Source: an uncultured bacterium
GTDB lineage: Bacteria; Cyanobacteriota; Vampirovibrionia; Gastranaerophilales; Gastranaerophilaceae
Direction of reading: 5' to 3'
NCBI GenBank assembly: GCA_950022495.1
Contig: CATLLJ010000004.1
Span: forward strand, 47,730-111,729
DNA length: 64,000 nt
Positions 50,828-60,211 of this stretch are shown in pieces (position 1 is the stretch's first letter; the number at the start of each line of letters is the position of its first letter). The notes under the pieces were generated by a model. It had not been told where the DNA came from. It was given only the letters and a program-made list of their open reading frames with translations, and did not search any database. Position numbers and translations under genes: made by a program.

Positions 50828-51753
50828 ATAAAAATGCTAAAATTGCAGTGCTTTGCGGCGGAATGTCTTCAGAAGCCGAAGTTTCAAGACGTTCAGGCAA
50901 AGGATGTTTTGATGCATTGCAAAGACTTGGATATACAAATGCTGAACTTGTTGAAGTTGACAAAAATATTGCTCAAACTTTAAAAGAAGGAAAATATGAT
51001 TATGCGTATAACGCACTTCACGGAAAATACGGTGAAGATGGATGTATTCAAGGTATTTTGGAAATTCTTCAAATCCCATATACCGGCTGCGGTGTAATGT
51101 CATCTTCTGTCTGCATGAACAAAGAATATACAAAAAGAATTCTTTCGACCTGCAAAGATATCCCTTTAATCAAATCTGTTTTTGTTCAAAAAGGTGATGA
51201 CGTTAAAGAAAAAACAAAAGATTTGAAATTCCCTGTATTTACAAAACCTGTTTGCGAAGGTTCAAGCTTTGGTATGACAAAAGTTGATACTCCTGATGAA
51301 CTTGAAAAAGCTTATCAAGAAGCAATTAAATACAATGATGATGTTTTGATTGAGGAATTCATAGAAGGTGTGAGTGCAACAGTAGGCGTTTTGGAAGGTA
51401 AAGACGGATTGTTTGCAACAGAAATTTTGGAAATCAGACCGAAAAATGAATGGTATGACTACGAAGCAAAATACACAAAAGGTATGACCGATTTCATTTT
51501 ACCTGCTGAAATATCTGAGGATATGACAAAACGTGTTAAAGATATTGCGGTGAAAGCATTTAAAACCGCAGGTTGTGCCGGTGTTTCAAGAGTTGATTTT
51601 CTAATAACAGAAGATACACCTTATGTTCTTGAAATTAACACATCTCCGGGTATGACCGAAACAAGTGACTTACCTGCACAATCTGCAGCTATGGGGATTA
51701 GTTATGATAACCTTGTTCAAATTATATTAAACGGAGCTGGATTAAATAAATAA
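50803..51753 (+). CDS. ddl: D-alanine-D-alanine ligase
   Basis: ATP-grasp enzyme making the D-Ala-D-Ala end of the pentapeptide. Motifs: VLCGGMSSEAEVS, HGKYGEDGCIQG, KPVCEGSSFGM, VLIEEFIEG and LEINTSPGMTETSDLPAQ. 316 residues. AAGGAAAATGAAAT precedes the ATG, inside murB. The stop overlaps the ftsQ start by one base. Confidence 0.97.
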   Translation: MADIEQKIDKNAKIAVLCGGMSSEAEVSRRSGKGCFDALQRLGYTNAELVEVDKNIAQTLKEGKYDYAYNALHGKYGEDGCIQGILEILQIPYTGCGVMSSSVCMNKEYTKRILSTCKDIPLIKSVFVQKGDDVKEKTKDLKFPVFTKPVCEGSSFGMTKVDTPDELEKAYQEAIKYNDDVLIEEFIEGVSATVGVLEGKDGLFATEILEIRPKNEWYDYEAKYTKGMTDFILPAEISEDMTKRVKDIAVKAFKTAGCAGVSRVDFLITEDTPYVLEINTSPGMTETSDLPAQSAAMGISYDNLVQIILNGAGLNK

Positions 51754-52637
51754 TGAACGAAGATGACAACATAATGAAAGAATTTGAAGAAGAATTGCAA
51801 GATGAATTTGCACTTCCGAAGCATTCTGTAAAACACAAGCAGACTGAACGTAAAATTCGTAAAAAGCGTAAAAAACTTAATCGGTTAAAATCGTTTTTAA
51901 GAAGTGTTTTACTGATTGTGTTGTTGTTTGTGATTTATGAATTTGTAAAACTTCCTCAATGGTACCTGCCACAGGATGTTTTCAAAAAGTTTGATAGTAA
52001 TAAAATTGAAATTGTTAACAATAATATTGTGCCGGATGCGGTTGTCTACAGTTCTTTAAAGAATATTTATGTGCCGAAACTTCCGATATTTTTAATGAGT
52101 GTAAAACCTATTAAAAAAGAATTATTTAAAATTCCGGTAATAAAAAATATTTATGTAAGACGTTATGGATTTCCTGCAAGAATACAGATTATTCTTAGAG
52201 AAAGAATTCCTGTTGCAGTTATAAAAACAGATTTGAATGCTAAACCTGTTGCATTTTTCACATCAGATGGAATTTTGATAGCTAACAAAAACTATATGGG
52301 TTTGTCTAATTCAAAATCTTTATTAACTATTTTGACCACTTCATCTAAATTAGACAAAAATTGGACTGTTAAACGGGTTAATTATATTGAAAAAATAGTA
52401 AAAGCAATTGAAACTTATTCTGGAGAAAAAGTATCTTATATTGATATGCGAAACCCGAATGATGTTTATGTCAAAATCGAAAAAACAAGTATCAGACTGG
52501 GTGCATTAGACAGTACGGTATTTGAAAGAATAAAGAGGATATATACAATTCTGCCTCAAATTAAAGATATGGATAGCCGGATTAAGTATATTGATTTAAG
52601 CTGGGATAAGGTAAATTATTTAAAATTGAAAAAATAA
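51753..52637 (+). CDS. ftsQ: Cell division protein FtsQ/DivIB
   Basis: Short acidic then very basic cytoplasmic N-terminus (RKIRKKRKKLNRLK), one membrane helix about 50-65 (RSVLLIVLLFVIYEFV), a periplasmic POTRA-like domain (FKIPVIKNIYVRRYGFPARIQIILRERIPVAVIK) and an FtsQ-type C-terminal part (YIDMRNPNDVYVKIEK...IRLGAL). It follows ddl in the classical order. No ftsA or ftsZ follows; a prenyl synthase does. Confidence 0.9.
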   Translation: MNEDDNIMKEFEEELQDEFALPKHSVKHKQTERKIRKKRKKLNRLKSFLRSVLLIVLLFVIYEFVKLPQWYLPQDVFKKFDSNKIEIVNNNIVPDAVVYSSLKNIYVPKLPIFLMSVKPIKKELFKIPVIKNIYVRRYGFPARIQIILRERIPVAVIKTDLNAKPVAFFTSDGILIANKNYMGLSNSKSLLTILTTSSKLDKNWTVKRVNYIEKIVKAIETYSGEKVSYIDMRNPNDVYVKIEKTSIRLGALDSTVFERIKRIYTILPQIKDMDSRIKYIDLSWDKVNYLKLKK

Positions 52638-52639
52638 TT

Positions 52640-53521
52640 ATGAGTTTTAATAATAAATATCAAAAAATACGAAATTTGGCAGAGGGTGAATTATCAGCAA
52701 TAGAAAAAAAAATGGTTGAAGCTGTTTCTATTCGCGAACCTATGAATGCTGATATTGTTCAATTTTTAGCGGCACCTTCCAAAAGAATTCGTTCTGTTCT
52801 TGCAATTTTATATGCAAGGGCATGCGGTGAAATTTTGTCTGATAAACAATTGGAATTTCTGGCGGCTGTGGAACTTGTGCATAATGCCTCTTTAATTCAT
52901 GACGATATTATTGATGAAAGCAAGTTTAGACGCGGTGTTGAAACTATATATTGTAAATTCGGTAACAAATTAGGAGTTATTGCAGGAGATTATCTATTGT
53001 CTGCGGCGATGGAAAAGATTGTTAATATAGGTTCTATAGAGATTTTTTCAAAGTTTGTACATACTTTGAAACAGATGTGCATAGGAGAAATTAATCAGAA
53101 TTTTGACAGATTTAAAATTGGTACAATTGAAAATTACATTGAAAAATCAAAAAATAAAACGGCATATCTTTTTGAAACCGCACTTGAAGGATGTATGTTT
53201 TTAGCACAAAATCAATATGATTTACCTGAGATAAAAGAGCTGGGTTTGAACATAGGAATTGCGTTTCAAATAAGAGATGATATTATCAATCTGACGAATA
53301 CAGATAAATCAAAACCGGTTAATAATGATATTACAGAAGGAATATATAATGCTCCTATTATATATTCGGGTAGTATTGAGGATTACACATCAGGTATTGA
53401 AAAAACACGGGCTTTGTTGAATAATTATATAAATAGAGCGGTGCAGCAGGTGGAAAAACTTCCTGATAACGATTACAAGGCTGCATTAGAAGAGTTTTTG
53501 GAGCTTTTGAATAATGAATAA
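52640..53521 (+). CDS. Polyprenyl diphosphate synthase family protein
   Basis: Chain-elongating prenyltransferase. The first Asp-rich motif is intact (HDDIIDES, D88-D92) with the following RRG, but the second reads IRDDIINLT (D213, D214, N217), DDxxN instead of DDxxD. 293 residues, a little short. The product length is not clear; an octaprenyl or medium-chain product for quinone or lipid carrier use is plausible. Begins two bases after ftsQ without a ribosome-binding site, so coupled. Confidence 0.88.
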   Translation: MSFNNKYQKIRNLAEGELSAIEKKMVEAVSIREPMNADIVQFLAAPSKRIRSVLAILYARACGEILSDKQLEFLAAVELVHNASLIHDDIIDESKFRRGVETIYCKFGNKLGVIAGDYLLSAAMEKIVNIGSIEIFSKFVHTLKQMCIGEINQNFDRFKIGTIENYIEKSKNKTAYLFETALEGCMFLAQNQYDLPEIKELGLNIGIAFQIRDDIINLTNTDKSKPVNNDITEGIYNAPIIYSGSIEDYTSGIEKTRALLNNYINRAVQQVEKLPDNDYKAALEEFLELLNNE

Positions 53522-54299
53522 AATACAACAAATTTGGCTAGATTATAAAACAAGATTAAACGAAAAAAGAAAAGCACAATGGATGAATTTCAAATCCAAA
53601 TTACCTGCTGCTATACAATTGAAATTAGATAAATGGGAAGAATGGTATAGCAATTATAAAGAAACAGCATTGTGCGAAGTAATAGAAACAGTTGTTTTTG
53701 TTCTGGTAATGGTTATTATAATAAGATTTTTTGTCGGCGAAATCCGCTGGATTCCATCAGGTTCAATGAAACCGACACTTGTTGAAGGTGACAGAATTGT
53801 TGTTGAAAGATATTCCAGATTTTTCTCCGGTCCTGAACGCGGTGATATTATGGTTTTCTATCCGCCATCAACAAAATTATCCCGAGAACCGTTACCATTA
53901 CTTGCAAGATTAACAGGTATTTTATGCAAAGATGTTGCTTATATTAAAAGAGTTGTTGGAATGCCTGGTGATACAGTTGAAATTATTCCTGAAGAAAACG
54001 GTTCTGCTTATGTTTATATCAATGGCAAAAGATACGAAGAAGACTATATCAAAAGTGTTTATGAATATCCGTCCTGTCCTGATAAAAATACTGACCCTCT
54101 GATATTAATGAGTGATCAGGTAATGAAATGCGGTCCTTTCAAACTTGATGAAGACAGTTATTTTATGATGGGTGATAACCGTGGAAATTCACAGGACAGC
54201 AGATACTGGGGCACTTTAAAAAGAGACCGTTTTGTAGGTCGTGCAGTTGTTGTATTCTGGCCTTTAAACCGTATGAAAGTTCTTCACAGATTAAAATAA
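53514..54299 (+). CDS. lepB: Signal peptidase I
   Basis: Cleaves signal peptides at the periplasmic face of the membrane. One membrane helix at about 57-73 (EVIETVVFVLVMVIIIRFFV), catalytic Ser84 in PSGSMKPTL, catalytic Lys145 in YIKRVVGMPGD, and the GDNRGNSQDSRYWG box. 261 residues. Overlaps the prenyl synthase by eight bases, and the convergent gene at 54291 by nine. Confidence 0.96.
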   Translation: MNKIQQIWLDYKTRLNEKRKAQWMNFKSKLPAAIQLKLDKWEEWYSNYKETALCEVIETVVFVLVMVIIIRFFVGEIRWIPSGSMKPTLVEGDRIVVERYSRFFSGPERGDIMVFYPPSTKLSREPLPLLARLTGILCKDVAYIKRVVGMPGDTVEIIPEENGSAYVYINGKRYEEDYIKSVYEYPSCPDKNTDPLILMSDQVMKCGPFKLDEDSYFMMGDNRGNSQDSRYWGTLKRDRFVGRAVVVFWPLNRMKVLHRLK

Positions 54300-54668
54300 G
54301 TGATAATATTTCATATAATTAGCCATAATATCTGAACTCATTCCATTTGCAACATTTGCTTTAATGGTTTGTTCTTTATCCTGACTGGTTTTTTCGTCAA
54401 TTTTGCCGGTTTCATCATGCTGTGGTTGAATTTCCTGCTGGCTTTGCACCTCTTGAAGCTGTTCCATCATTTCTTCAACCTGTTTCATAACCTGAGAATG
54501 TAATTGAACATCTCCCGAATAAGAACCTGTTGATTCAATACCTGCGGTTTCTAAATCCTCAAGAACCTGTTCCCAGTGTGAGTAATTAGTAATATTTGTA
54601 CCCTGTGCCTGTGCAGCAGCTTGTGCTTTGCGTAATTCGTCGATTGATTTGATTTCACCTTCACTCAT
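54291..54668 (-). CDS. Hypothetical Gln/Glu-rich protein, 125 aa
   Basis: AGGAG precedes the ATG. A polar, coiled-coil-like protein (HSQVMKQVEEMMEQLQEVQSQQEIQPQHDE), without signal peptide, ending ANYMKYYHLF. No family recognised. Convergent with lepB and alone on its strand; the adjacent 54669-54812 gap is AT-rich and featureless. Confidence 0.7.
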   Translation of the reverse strand: MSEGEIKSIDELRKAQAAAQAQGTNITNYSHWEQVLEDLETAGIESTGSYSGDVQLHSQVMKQVEEMMEQLQEVQSQQEIQPQHDETGKIDEKTSQDKEQTIKANVANGMSSDIMANYMKYYHLF

Positions 54669-54812
54669 AATGACGGCTCTCCTAAATTTTATCTTCTTAT
54701 CTATAATATATAAGTTAAATTTTAATTAGTATTTTCAAAATTTAAAATTTTCGTAACAAAAATTTATATGATTTATTTCTGCAGGATAGTTCCAAAATTT
54801 ATAATTATTTTA

Positions 54813-55475
54813 TTAATAATTGTTTTCCTCAAGATAAATTTTTGCAAGAGCTATATCAGATTTTGTTGTTACTTTGATATTTCTATAATCACCATCAACA
54901 ATATAAACATTTTTACCAAGAAATTCCACCATACCAGCATCATCTGTAAAGTTTTTGTCAATCAAGTTTTCATGTGCCTCTTTAATAAGTTTGTATTCAA
55001 ACGCCTGCGGAGTTTGTGTATTATAAAGCTTAGAGCGGTCAATTGTTTTGATTATTTTACCATTTTCATCAACTTCTTTAATTGTATCAACTGTTTTGGT
55101 CATAACAGAGACCGCTTTTTTTTCAATAACTGCCTTCATTGTATTTTTAATAATTGAAGGAGTAATCATTGGTCTTGCACCGTCGTGAATAAGTACATAA
55201 TCGCAATCCAATACTTTTAAACCATTAAAAACAGATGATTGACGGGTATTTCCGCCTTCAATGATTTGAATATTTTTGTATTGGTTAAAAATTTTTGACA
55301 AAACACCAATAATAGATAAATTTGCACAAATTACAATATTTTCAATATTAGATTGGAGAAAAGCTTCAACAGTGTATTGAATAATTTCTTTGTTGTTGAT
55401 TTTTTCAAGCAGTTTATTTGTATTCCCAAATCTTGATGAGGTTCCGCCTGCTGTAATTATTGCCCCGAATTTCAT
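54813..55475 (-). CDS. ispD: 2-C-methyl-D-erythritol 4-phosphate cytidylyltransferase
   Basis: Third step of the MEP pathway. N-terminal ITAGGTSSRFG (nucleotidyltransferase loop, with Thr-Ser-Ser-Arg), VLIHDGARPMITPSII, and TQTPQAFEYKLI near the end. 220 residues. Its start overlaps the thiL stop by four bases (ATGA). It is last in the rsmD-GT9-GGDEF/HD-thiL-ispD run. Confidence 0.95.
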   Translation of the reverse strand: MKFGAIITAGGTSSRFGNTNKLLEKINNKEIIQYTVEAFLQSNIENIVICANLSIIGVLSKIFNQYKNIQIIEGGNTRQSSVFNGLKVLDCDYVLIHDGARPMITPSIIKNTMKAVIEKKAVSVMTKTVDTIKEVDENGKIIKTIDRSKLYNTQTPQAFEYKLIKEAHENLIDKNFTDDAGMVEFLGKNVYIVDGDYRNIKVTTKSDIALAKIYLEENNY

Positions 55476-56386
55476 TTGTTATTCTCCCAGTGATTAAAAA
55501 TCTTATTTTCAACATCTTCTTTTGTAAAATGTTCTACTGTGCCATTTATTTTTAAATTCACGCCCAGTCCTTCTTTTACTTCGCCAATAACAGCACCGAA
55601 AGGACAATCCTGGGCAACCGCGGCAACAATTTGGTAATCTTCACCGCCAAAAAGTACTAAATTCTGCCAGTTTTCAAACTGTTCTAAATCTTTGTCATGC
55701 GGAATTTTATCAAAATCTATATCCAGCAATACTCCGCTTTCATTGGCAATTATTGACAGTGCATCCATCAAACCGTCTGATGTGTCCATCATTGCATAAT
55801 CTTGTTTAACGGTTATTGCAATATTTTTTCCGAATTCAACTTGTGCTTTAGGTTCTAAGTGGGCTTTGATAAATTTTTCCGGTTTATTTTTCTCTTCAAG
55901 AAGAAGTTTCAAACCTGCACCGCTTGAGCCATGTAACCCAGAAACAATAATTTTGTGTCCAACTTTAGCATTTTTTCTGGAAGAAATTTTTCTTCCGGCA
56001 GTTGACCCGATTGCACAAACAGAAATAAAAATTTTGTCTCCGCCTGTTATGTCTCCGCCTACAATTTTAATACTTTCGCTGCATGCTTTTTTACAACCTT
56101 CATAAAATTCTTCTATGAATTTATTGTCAATATCCTGCGGTAAGGATAAAGAAACTGTCAAATATTTAGGTTCCGCACCGCTTGCGGCAATATCTGAAAT
56201 ATTTACCATTACAGATTTATATCCCAGTTGAAACGGTGTAATTTTTTTACGCAGAAAATGCACATCTTCAACCAGACTATCCTGTGTTACAACTATACCC
56301 AAATCCTTTAAATACGCACAATCGTCTCCGATATATTCAGATTTGAGAGTATTTTTTATTATTGAAATAAATTCTTTTTCTTTCAT
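55472..56386 (-). CDS. thiL: Thiamine-monophosphate kinase
   Basis: Phosphorylates TMP to the cofactor TPP. Signature blocks: IGDDCAYL near residue 19, TQDSLVEDVHFL, NISDIAASGAEPKYLTVSLSLP, GGDITGGDKIFISVCAIG and MDTSDGLMDALS. 304 residues. No ribosome-binding site; start is five bases after the upstream GGDEF gene, so coupled. Confidence 0.95.
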   Translation of the reverse strand: MKEKEFISIIKNTLKSEYIGDDCAYLKDLGIVVTQDSLVEDVHFLRKKITPFQLGYKSVMVNISDIAASGAEPKYLTVSLSLPQDIDNKFIEEFYEGCKKACSESIKIVGGDITGGDKIFISVCAIGSTAGRKISSRKNAKVGHKIIVSGLHGSSGAGLKLLLEEKNKPEKFIKAHLEPKAQVEFGKNIAITVKQDYAMMDTSDGLMDALSIIANESGVLLDIDFDKIPHDKDLEQFENWQNLVLFGGEDYQIVAAVAQDCPFGAVIGEVKEGLGVNLKINGTVEHFTKEDVENKIFNHWENNK

Positions 56387-56391
56387 AGTAA

Positions 56392-58305
56392 TTAAACTAT
56401 ATCATGTTCAATAAGTGAAATAAATTCTTTTACTAAGTTAGCATTTAATTTTTTACCGCTGTCCGCTTTAATAATTTCAAGAGCATCACGTGTAGAAAGT
56501 TTTGCTCGATACGGACGGGGTTCGATTAATGCAAAATATTCATCAATAATTAAAATAATTTGAGATGTTAACGGAATATCATCTGCTGCAACTTTGTTAG
56601 GATAACCTGAACCGTCCCAGTTTTCGTGGTGGTGTTCAATTATTGGAAGAATATCTTGAACATAAGAAATTGGTTGTAAAATTTCACGTGCTGCAATAAC
56701 GGGATGGTTTTTAATAGTTTCTCTTTCTTCTTCTGTCAGCGGTGTAGATTTTTGTAGTAAATCTTTTGGCAGCATTAGATTTCCAATATCATAAAGTAAA
56801 ATTGCAATTCTCAAGTTATCAATATCTTCTTTTGAAAGGTCAAACCTTTTTGCTAAACTTACAGCCATTAAGACTTTATTTTTTACTGCACCTGCTGAAT
56901 GCATCGGATTATACATTTTAGCAAGCATATCTGCTACTGTATATAGTGATTCTTTTGATAGTTCGTCTTTATTTGCAGGAGCTTTAAGTTTTAAACATAG
57001 CTCTTTTGACAGATGTTTTGCCATTGGAACTCTATTTTTAGACAGAATATCAATAAATGTATTAACTGCGATTTCCTGCCATGAGGTTTCAGAAATAGGT
57101 TTTGCAATAGTAACTCTGTTTCTTCCTTCTCGTTTTGAAGTATACATAGCCTGATCGGTAAGTTCGAGAAGTTCTTCGACATTGTCGGTATGTTCAAAGT
57201 ATGTTGCGACTCCTAAACTTCCGGTGATATGTCCGATAGTTTCAATTTCAACATGTTCAATTGATTTACGGATTCTTTCTGCTGCTATCATTGCACCTTC
57301 AGATGAAATACCCGGTAGCAATACGTTAAATTCTTCGCCGCCGATTCTTGCAGGAACATCGACTGAACGGGCATTTGATTTTAAAACATTTGCGATAGTT
57401 TTAATTGCCAAATCACCGTAGAAGTGACCATAAGTATCATTAATTTTTTTCAAAAAGTCCAAATCAATTCCAATGACTGAAAATGGCTGCTGTTGACGTT
57501 TCGCACGTTGAACTTCTTTTTCTAAAGCTTCTTCAAAATATCTTCTGTTATACAAACCTGTTAAAGCGTCTGTAACTGCCTGTTCACGAACTGCCTGAAA
57601 TAAGTCGGCAATAGTAATAGACATTTCAATTTGTTTTGCAAATAATCCCAGAAAATCCATTTCTGCTGATGCAAGTTCTTCTCTTGCTGAAAATACGCAG
57701 AACCATCCGAATTCATTGTTTTGAGTAATTAATGGAACAACAATAACTGATTTTACAGGCTGGTTTGCAGATGATGTAATTTTTTGAACAGTTTCATCCG
57801 GAACATCAGGTAAAACAGCTTTTAAGGAAAGATCAATGGATCTTGTCTGAATAATAGTTCTTTGTCTCATTGTATCGGCAAAAACACTTTCGTCAGAATA
57901 GTTTAATCGTCGTGTTTGAATACCAGGAGAACCTATAAGGTTGTTTAACCTATCAATTAATCCATCATTTGACTGTGCAAGAATTTGTAAAAATACACCT
58001 TCATCATCAACACATTTGCGAATAATACAACAGTGCATATATCCGAGTTCGCCCTGAGTACTGTTAACAATTGCTTCCATTACGTTTTCTAACGGGGTAG
58101 AAGAATTCATCATATCCCAGATGTGCTGAAGGGTAAACATACGTTTGTTTGCGTCATTTAATTCTTCAGTACGTTCTGCAATCTCTTTTTCTAACTCAAG
58201 ATTACGTTCATATATTTCAAGGTAATCACGTTTTTCGTGATAAATATTATGTTCTACTTCAGAGACTTTTCTTGTAACTTCTTTAAACTTGTCAAATAAG
58301 CCCAT
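56392..58305 (-). CDS. GAF-GGDEF protein with degenerate HD-GYP-like C-terminal domain, 637 aa
   Basis: Cytosolic signalling protein: N-terminal coiled coil (about 15-60), GAF-like sensor (about 70-235), GGDEF diguanylate cyclase (about 240-400) with GGEEF at 322-326 and an I-site RSVD at 313-316 spaced as in PleD. The C-terminus (about 450-635) is HD-GYP-like: DGSGYP is intact at 564-569 after EHHHENW, but the HD pair is YDIGN at 505-509. Diguanylate cyclase activity is likely; the phosphodiesterase half may be impaired. Confidence 0.92.
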   Translation of the reverse strand: MGLFDKFKEVTRKVSEVEHNIYHEKRDYLEIYERNLELEKEIAERTEELNDANKRMFTLQHIWDMMNSSTPLENVMEAIVNSTQGELGYMHCCIIRKCVDDEGVFLQILAQSNDGLIDRLNNLIGSPGIQTRRLNYSDESVFADTMRQRTIIQTRSIDLSLKAVLPDVPDETVQKITSSANQPVKSVIVVPLITQNNEFGWFCVFSAREELASAEMDFLGLFAKQIEMSITIADLFQAVREQAVTDALTGLYNRRYFEEALEKEVQRAKRQQQPFSVIGIDLDFLKKINDTYGHFYGDLAIKTIANVLKSNARSVDVPARIGGEEFNVLLPGISSEGAMIAAERIRKSIEHVEIETIGHITGSLGVATYFEHTDNVEELLELTDQAMYTSKREGRNRVTIAKPISETSWQEIAVNTFIDILSKNRVPMAKHLSKELCLKLKAPANKDELSKESLYTVADMLAKMYNPMHSAGAVKNKVLMAVSLAKRFDLSKEDIDNLRIAILLYDIGNLMLPKDLLQKSTPLTEEERETIKNHPVIAAREILQPISYVQDILPIIEHHHENWDGSGYPNKVAADDIPLTSQIILIIDEYFALIEPRPYRAKLSTRDALEIIKADSGKKLNANLVKEFISLIEHDIV

Positions 58306-58353
58306 TTTTTTTCCTTAAAAAGAGTCCAACTAAGTACTCATGATAACACTTTT

Positions 58354-59403
58354 TTATGAAAATATCAAGTTGTGAATAAAATCCAAAACAACTTTTGGAT
58401 TAGGAAAATTTGTACATGCATTTTTGTACTTACTGAAATGACAGTGTTTCTTAAAACATGGCTGGCATGGAAGACCTTCTCCGCCAAGAGCGATGTACTT
58501 TTCAGGGCTTCCAAGAGGTGCAAGAATATTTTTCGGAGTGCAGGTAAATATTGTTATTATTGCAGGTTTTCCTGTTGCCCATGCAAGATGTGCACTGCCG
58601 CTATCCACAGTTAAAACCAAATCTGCTCTTGAATATAATTCAATAAGTTCCATTAAATTTGTTTTTCCTACAAGATTTAAACCTCGATTTTCACTAATAT
58701 ATTGAATTAATTCGTTGTCTTTTTCTGTACCTGTGAAAATAAGATTACATTTTTCGGTTAGGTTTCCAACTAAGGTTTTCCAATTATCTTTGTCCCAGTG
58801 TTTTGCATCCCATGTCGTTGCCGGAGAAATAACCACAATCGGCTTTTTATTATCTAATTCTGCAATTATATCATCAATTTCTTGAATTTCATGGTTATTT
58901 CGCGGAGGCAATGATACTTTGATATTTTCAATATTTATTCCAAGATGCTGTGCATATTTAAGATAATTCATTACAATCGGGCCGTCAGGGTTGTACGAAA
59001 TATCTTTAACCCATTCATTGCCAGCAAGGAATGCTAATTCTTTTGCTTTTTTTGAAGTAATTCTTCGCTTGGCACCGCAAAGCAGCAGCCACCAGAAACT
59101 TTTTTGCATCATTTGAGCATCAATTGCTATATCATATTTTTCAGCTCTTATTTGTTTTAATATGCTGAAAAATTCTTTGAAATTTTCTATAATCGAACCT
59201 TGTTTTCTCCACTTGTAAAGTGGAACAAATATTGTTTTATCAACGCAAGGATTATTTTCAATAACTTGAACACCTCTTTCTGATACAAGCCAGTGAACTT
59301 CATAACCTGCATCTTTTAAGGCATTTGCTAATGGAATATTAAAAATTACATCCCCGAGAGATGATAATTTTATAAGCAATATTTTTTGTTTTTTTCCTTC
59401 CAT
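58354..59403 (-). CDS. Glycosyltransferase family 9 (heptosyltransferase-like)
   Basis: GT9 enzymes add heptose to LPS core or related sugars. The start at 59403 has AGAGGA eight bases upstream. N-terminal ILLIKLSSLGDVIFNIPLANAL is diagnostic, and the C-terminal VLTVDSGSAHLAWATGKPAI fits the nucleotide-sugar site. About 349 residues. A conserved Cys-rich end (GLPCQPCFKKHC) is typical of many GT9s. Supports a Gram-negative envelope; the acceptor is unknown. Confidence 0.93.
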   Translation of the reverse strand: MEGKKQKILLIKLSSLGDVIFNIPLANALKDAGYEVHWLVSERGVQVIENNPCVDKTIFVPLYKWRKQGSIIENFKEFFSILKQIRAEKYDIAIDAQMMQKSFWWLLLCGAKRRITSKKAKELAFLAGNEWVKDISYNPDGPIVMNYLKYAQHLGINIENIKVSLPPRNNHEIQEIDDIIAELDNKKPIVVISPATTWDAKHWDKDNWKTLVGNLTEKCNLIFTGTEKDNELIQYISENRGLNLVGKTNLMELIELYSRADLVLTVDSGSAHLAWATGKPAIITIFTCTPKNILAPLGSPEKYIALGGEGLPCQPCFKKHCHFSKYKNACTNFPNPKVVLDFIHNLIFS

Positions 59404-59460
59404 TTTGAAAAATCCTCTGAAGTTCATTATATGTTAAAAGAGTTCTATCGTCCAGCAAAC

Positions 59461-59991
59461 TTATAAAACAGTTAGAAATGTGATATATTTATCTCCGTAT
59501 TTTTTTTGTTTTAACATCTCAAATCCTGTAAAATCAACATCTGTTACGTGTTCCAGAATAATAATTCCTGTGCAGATTTCTTTAACAGCATCAAGGCTGC
59601 TTTCATAAATTCCTGAAAAATACGGGGGATCAATGTATACAACATCAGGTTTAAAACCTTGCGGTAACTTTTTGCAGGCTTTTAAACTATCACCTAATAT
59701 GAGTTTTAAATAATTATCTTTTTCATATTTTTTGAAGTTTGATTTAATTATATTATAAACTTTTTTATTTTTTTCAATGGAAACAATTTTTGAAAAACCT
59801 CTGGATAGTGCCTCCAATCCCATAATTCCCGAGCCTGCGTACATATCTAAAAAGCTTGAACCTTCAAAATCAATCATTGCCTGCAAGGTATTGAAAACAC
59901 TCATTCTGACTTTTGATAAAGTCGGACGTGTAATGTTTTCATCCGGTGCGGTAATTTTTTGTCCTTTGTACATTCCAGCCGTAATATTCAT
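59461..59991 (-). CDS. rsmD: 16S rRNA (guanine966-N2)-methyltransferase
   Basis: Methylates G966 of 16S rRNA in the 30S subunit. N-terminal ITAGMYKGQKI and TRPTLSKVRMSVFNTL, SAM loop FLDMYAGSGIMGLEALSRG, and catalytic DPPY in VYIDPPYFSG. 176 residues, normal. No ribosome-binding site visible before the ATG. First in the minus-strand run. Confidence 0.95.
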   Translation of the reverse strand: MNITAGMYKGQKITAPDENITRPTLSKVRMSVFNTLQAMIDFEGSSFLDMYAGSGIMGLEALSRGFSKIVSIEKNKKVYNIIKSNFKKYEKDNYLKLILGDSLKACKKLPQGFKPDVVYIDPPYFSGIYESSLDAVKEICTGIIILEHVTDVDFTGFEMLKQKKYGDKYITFLTVL

Positions 59992-60082
59992 ATATGTAAA
60001 TTATCATAAAATAATTCAATTAAAAAGATGATTAAATTACTAATATGTCGGTTTAAAATTAAAGAACTGTTGTGGAGAAAAC

Positions 60083-60211
60083 ATGAAAAAGATTTTAATA
60101 ATTCTAGGTATACTAATTTTTATCAATCTGCTTATAATCACAGCAAGCAGAGTTATTGCTGCAGAATCAAATACAGCAATCCCAAATTCTATTACAGCAA
60201 ATCTTTTTTAG
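60083..60211 (+). CDS. Small secreted peptide, 42 aa
   Basis: Too short for the track. TGGAGAAAAC precedes the ATG. It reads MKKILIILGILIFINLLIITASRVIAAESNTAIPNSITANLF: a signal-peptide-like hydrophobic core (residues 4-20) and AxA-like site (VIAA), leaving a mature peptide of about 15 residues. The stop overlaps the convergent prepilin by four bases. The track ORF 60028..60249 in another frame is spurious. Role unknown. Confidence 0.65.
   Translation: MKKILIILGILIFINLLIITASRVIAAESNTAIPNSITANLF

Noticed and set aside
54768-55157. Track ORF 54768..55157 (plus), Phe/Ile/Cys-rich
   Set aside because: Antisense to ispD, composition typical of a reverse-frame shadow.
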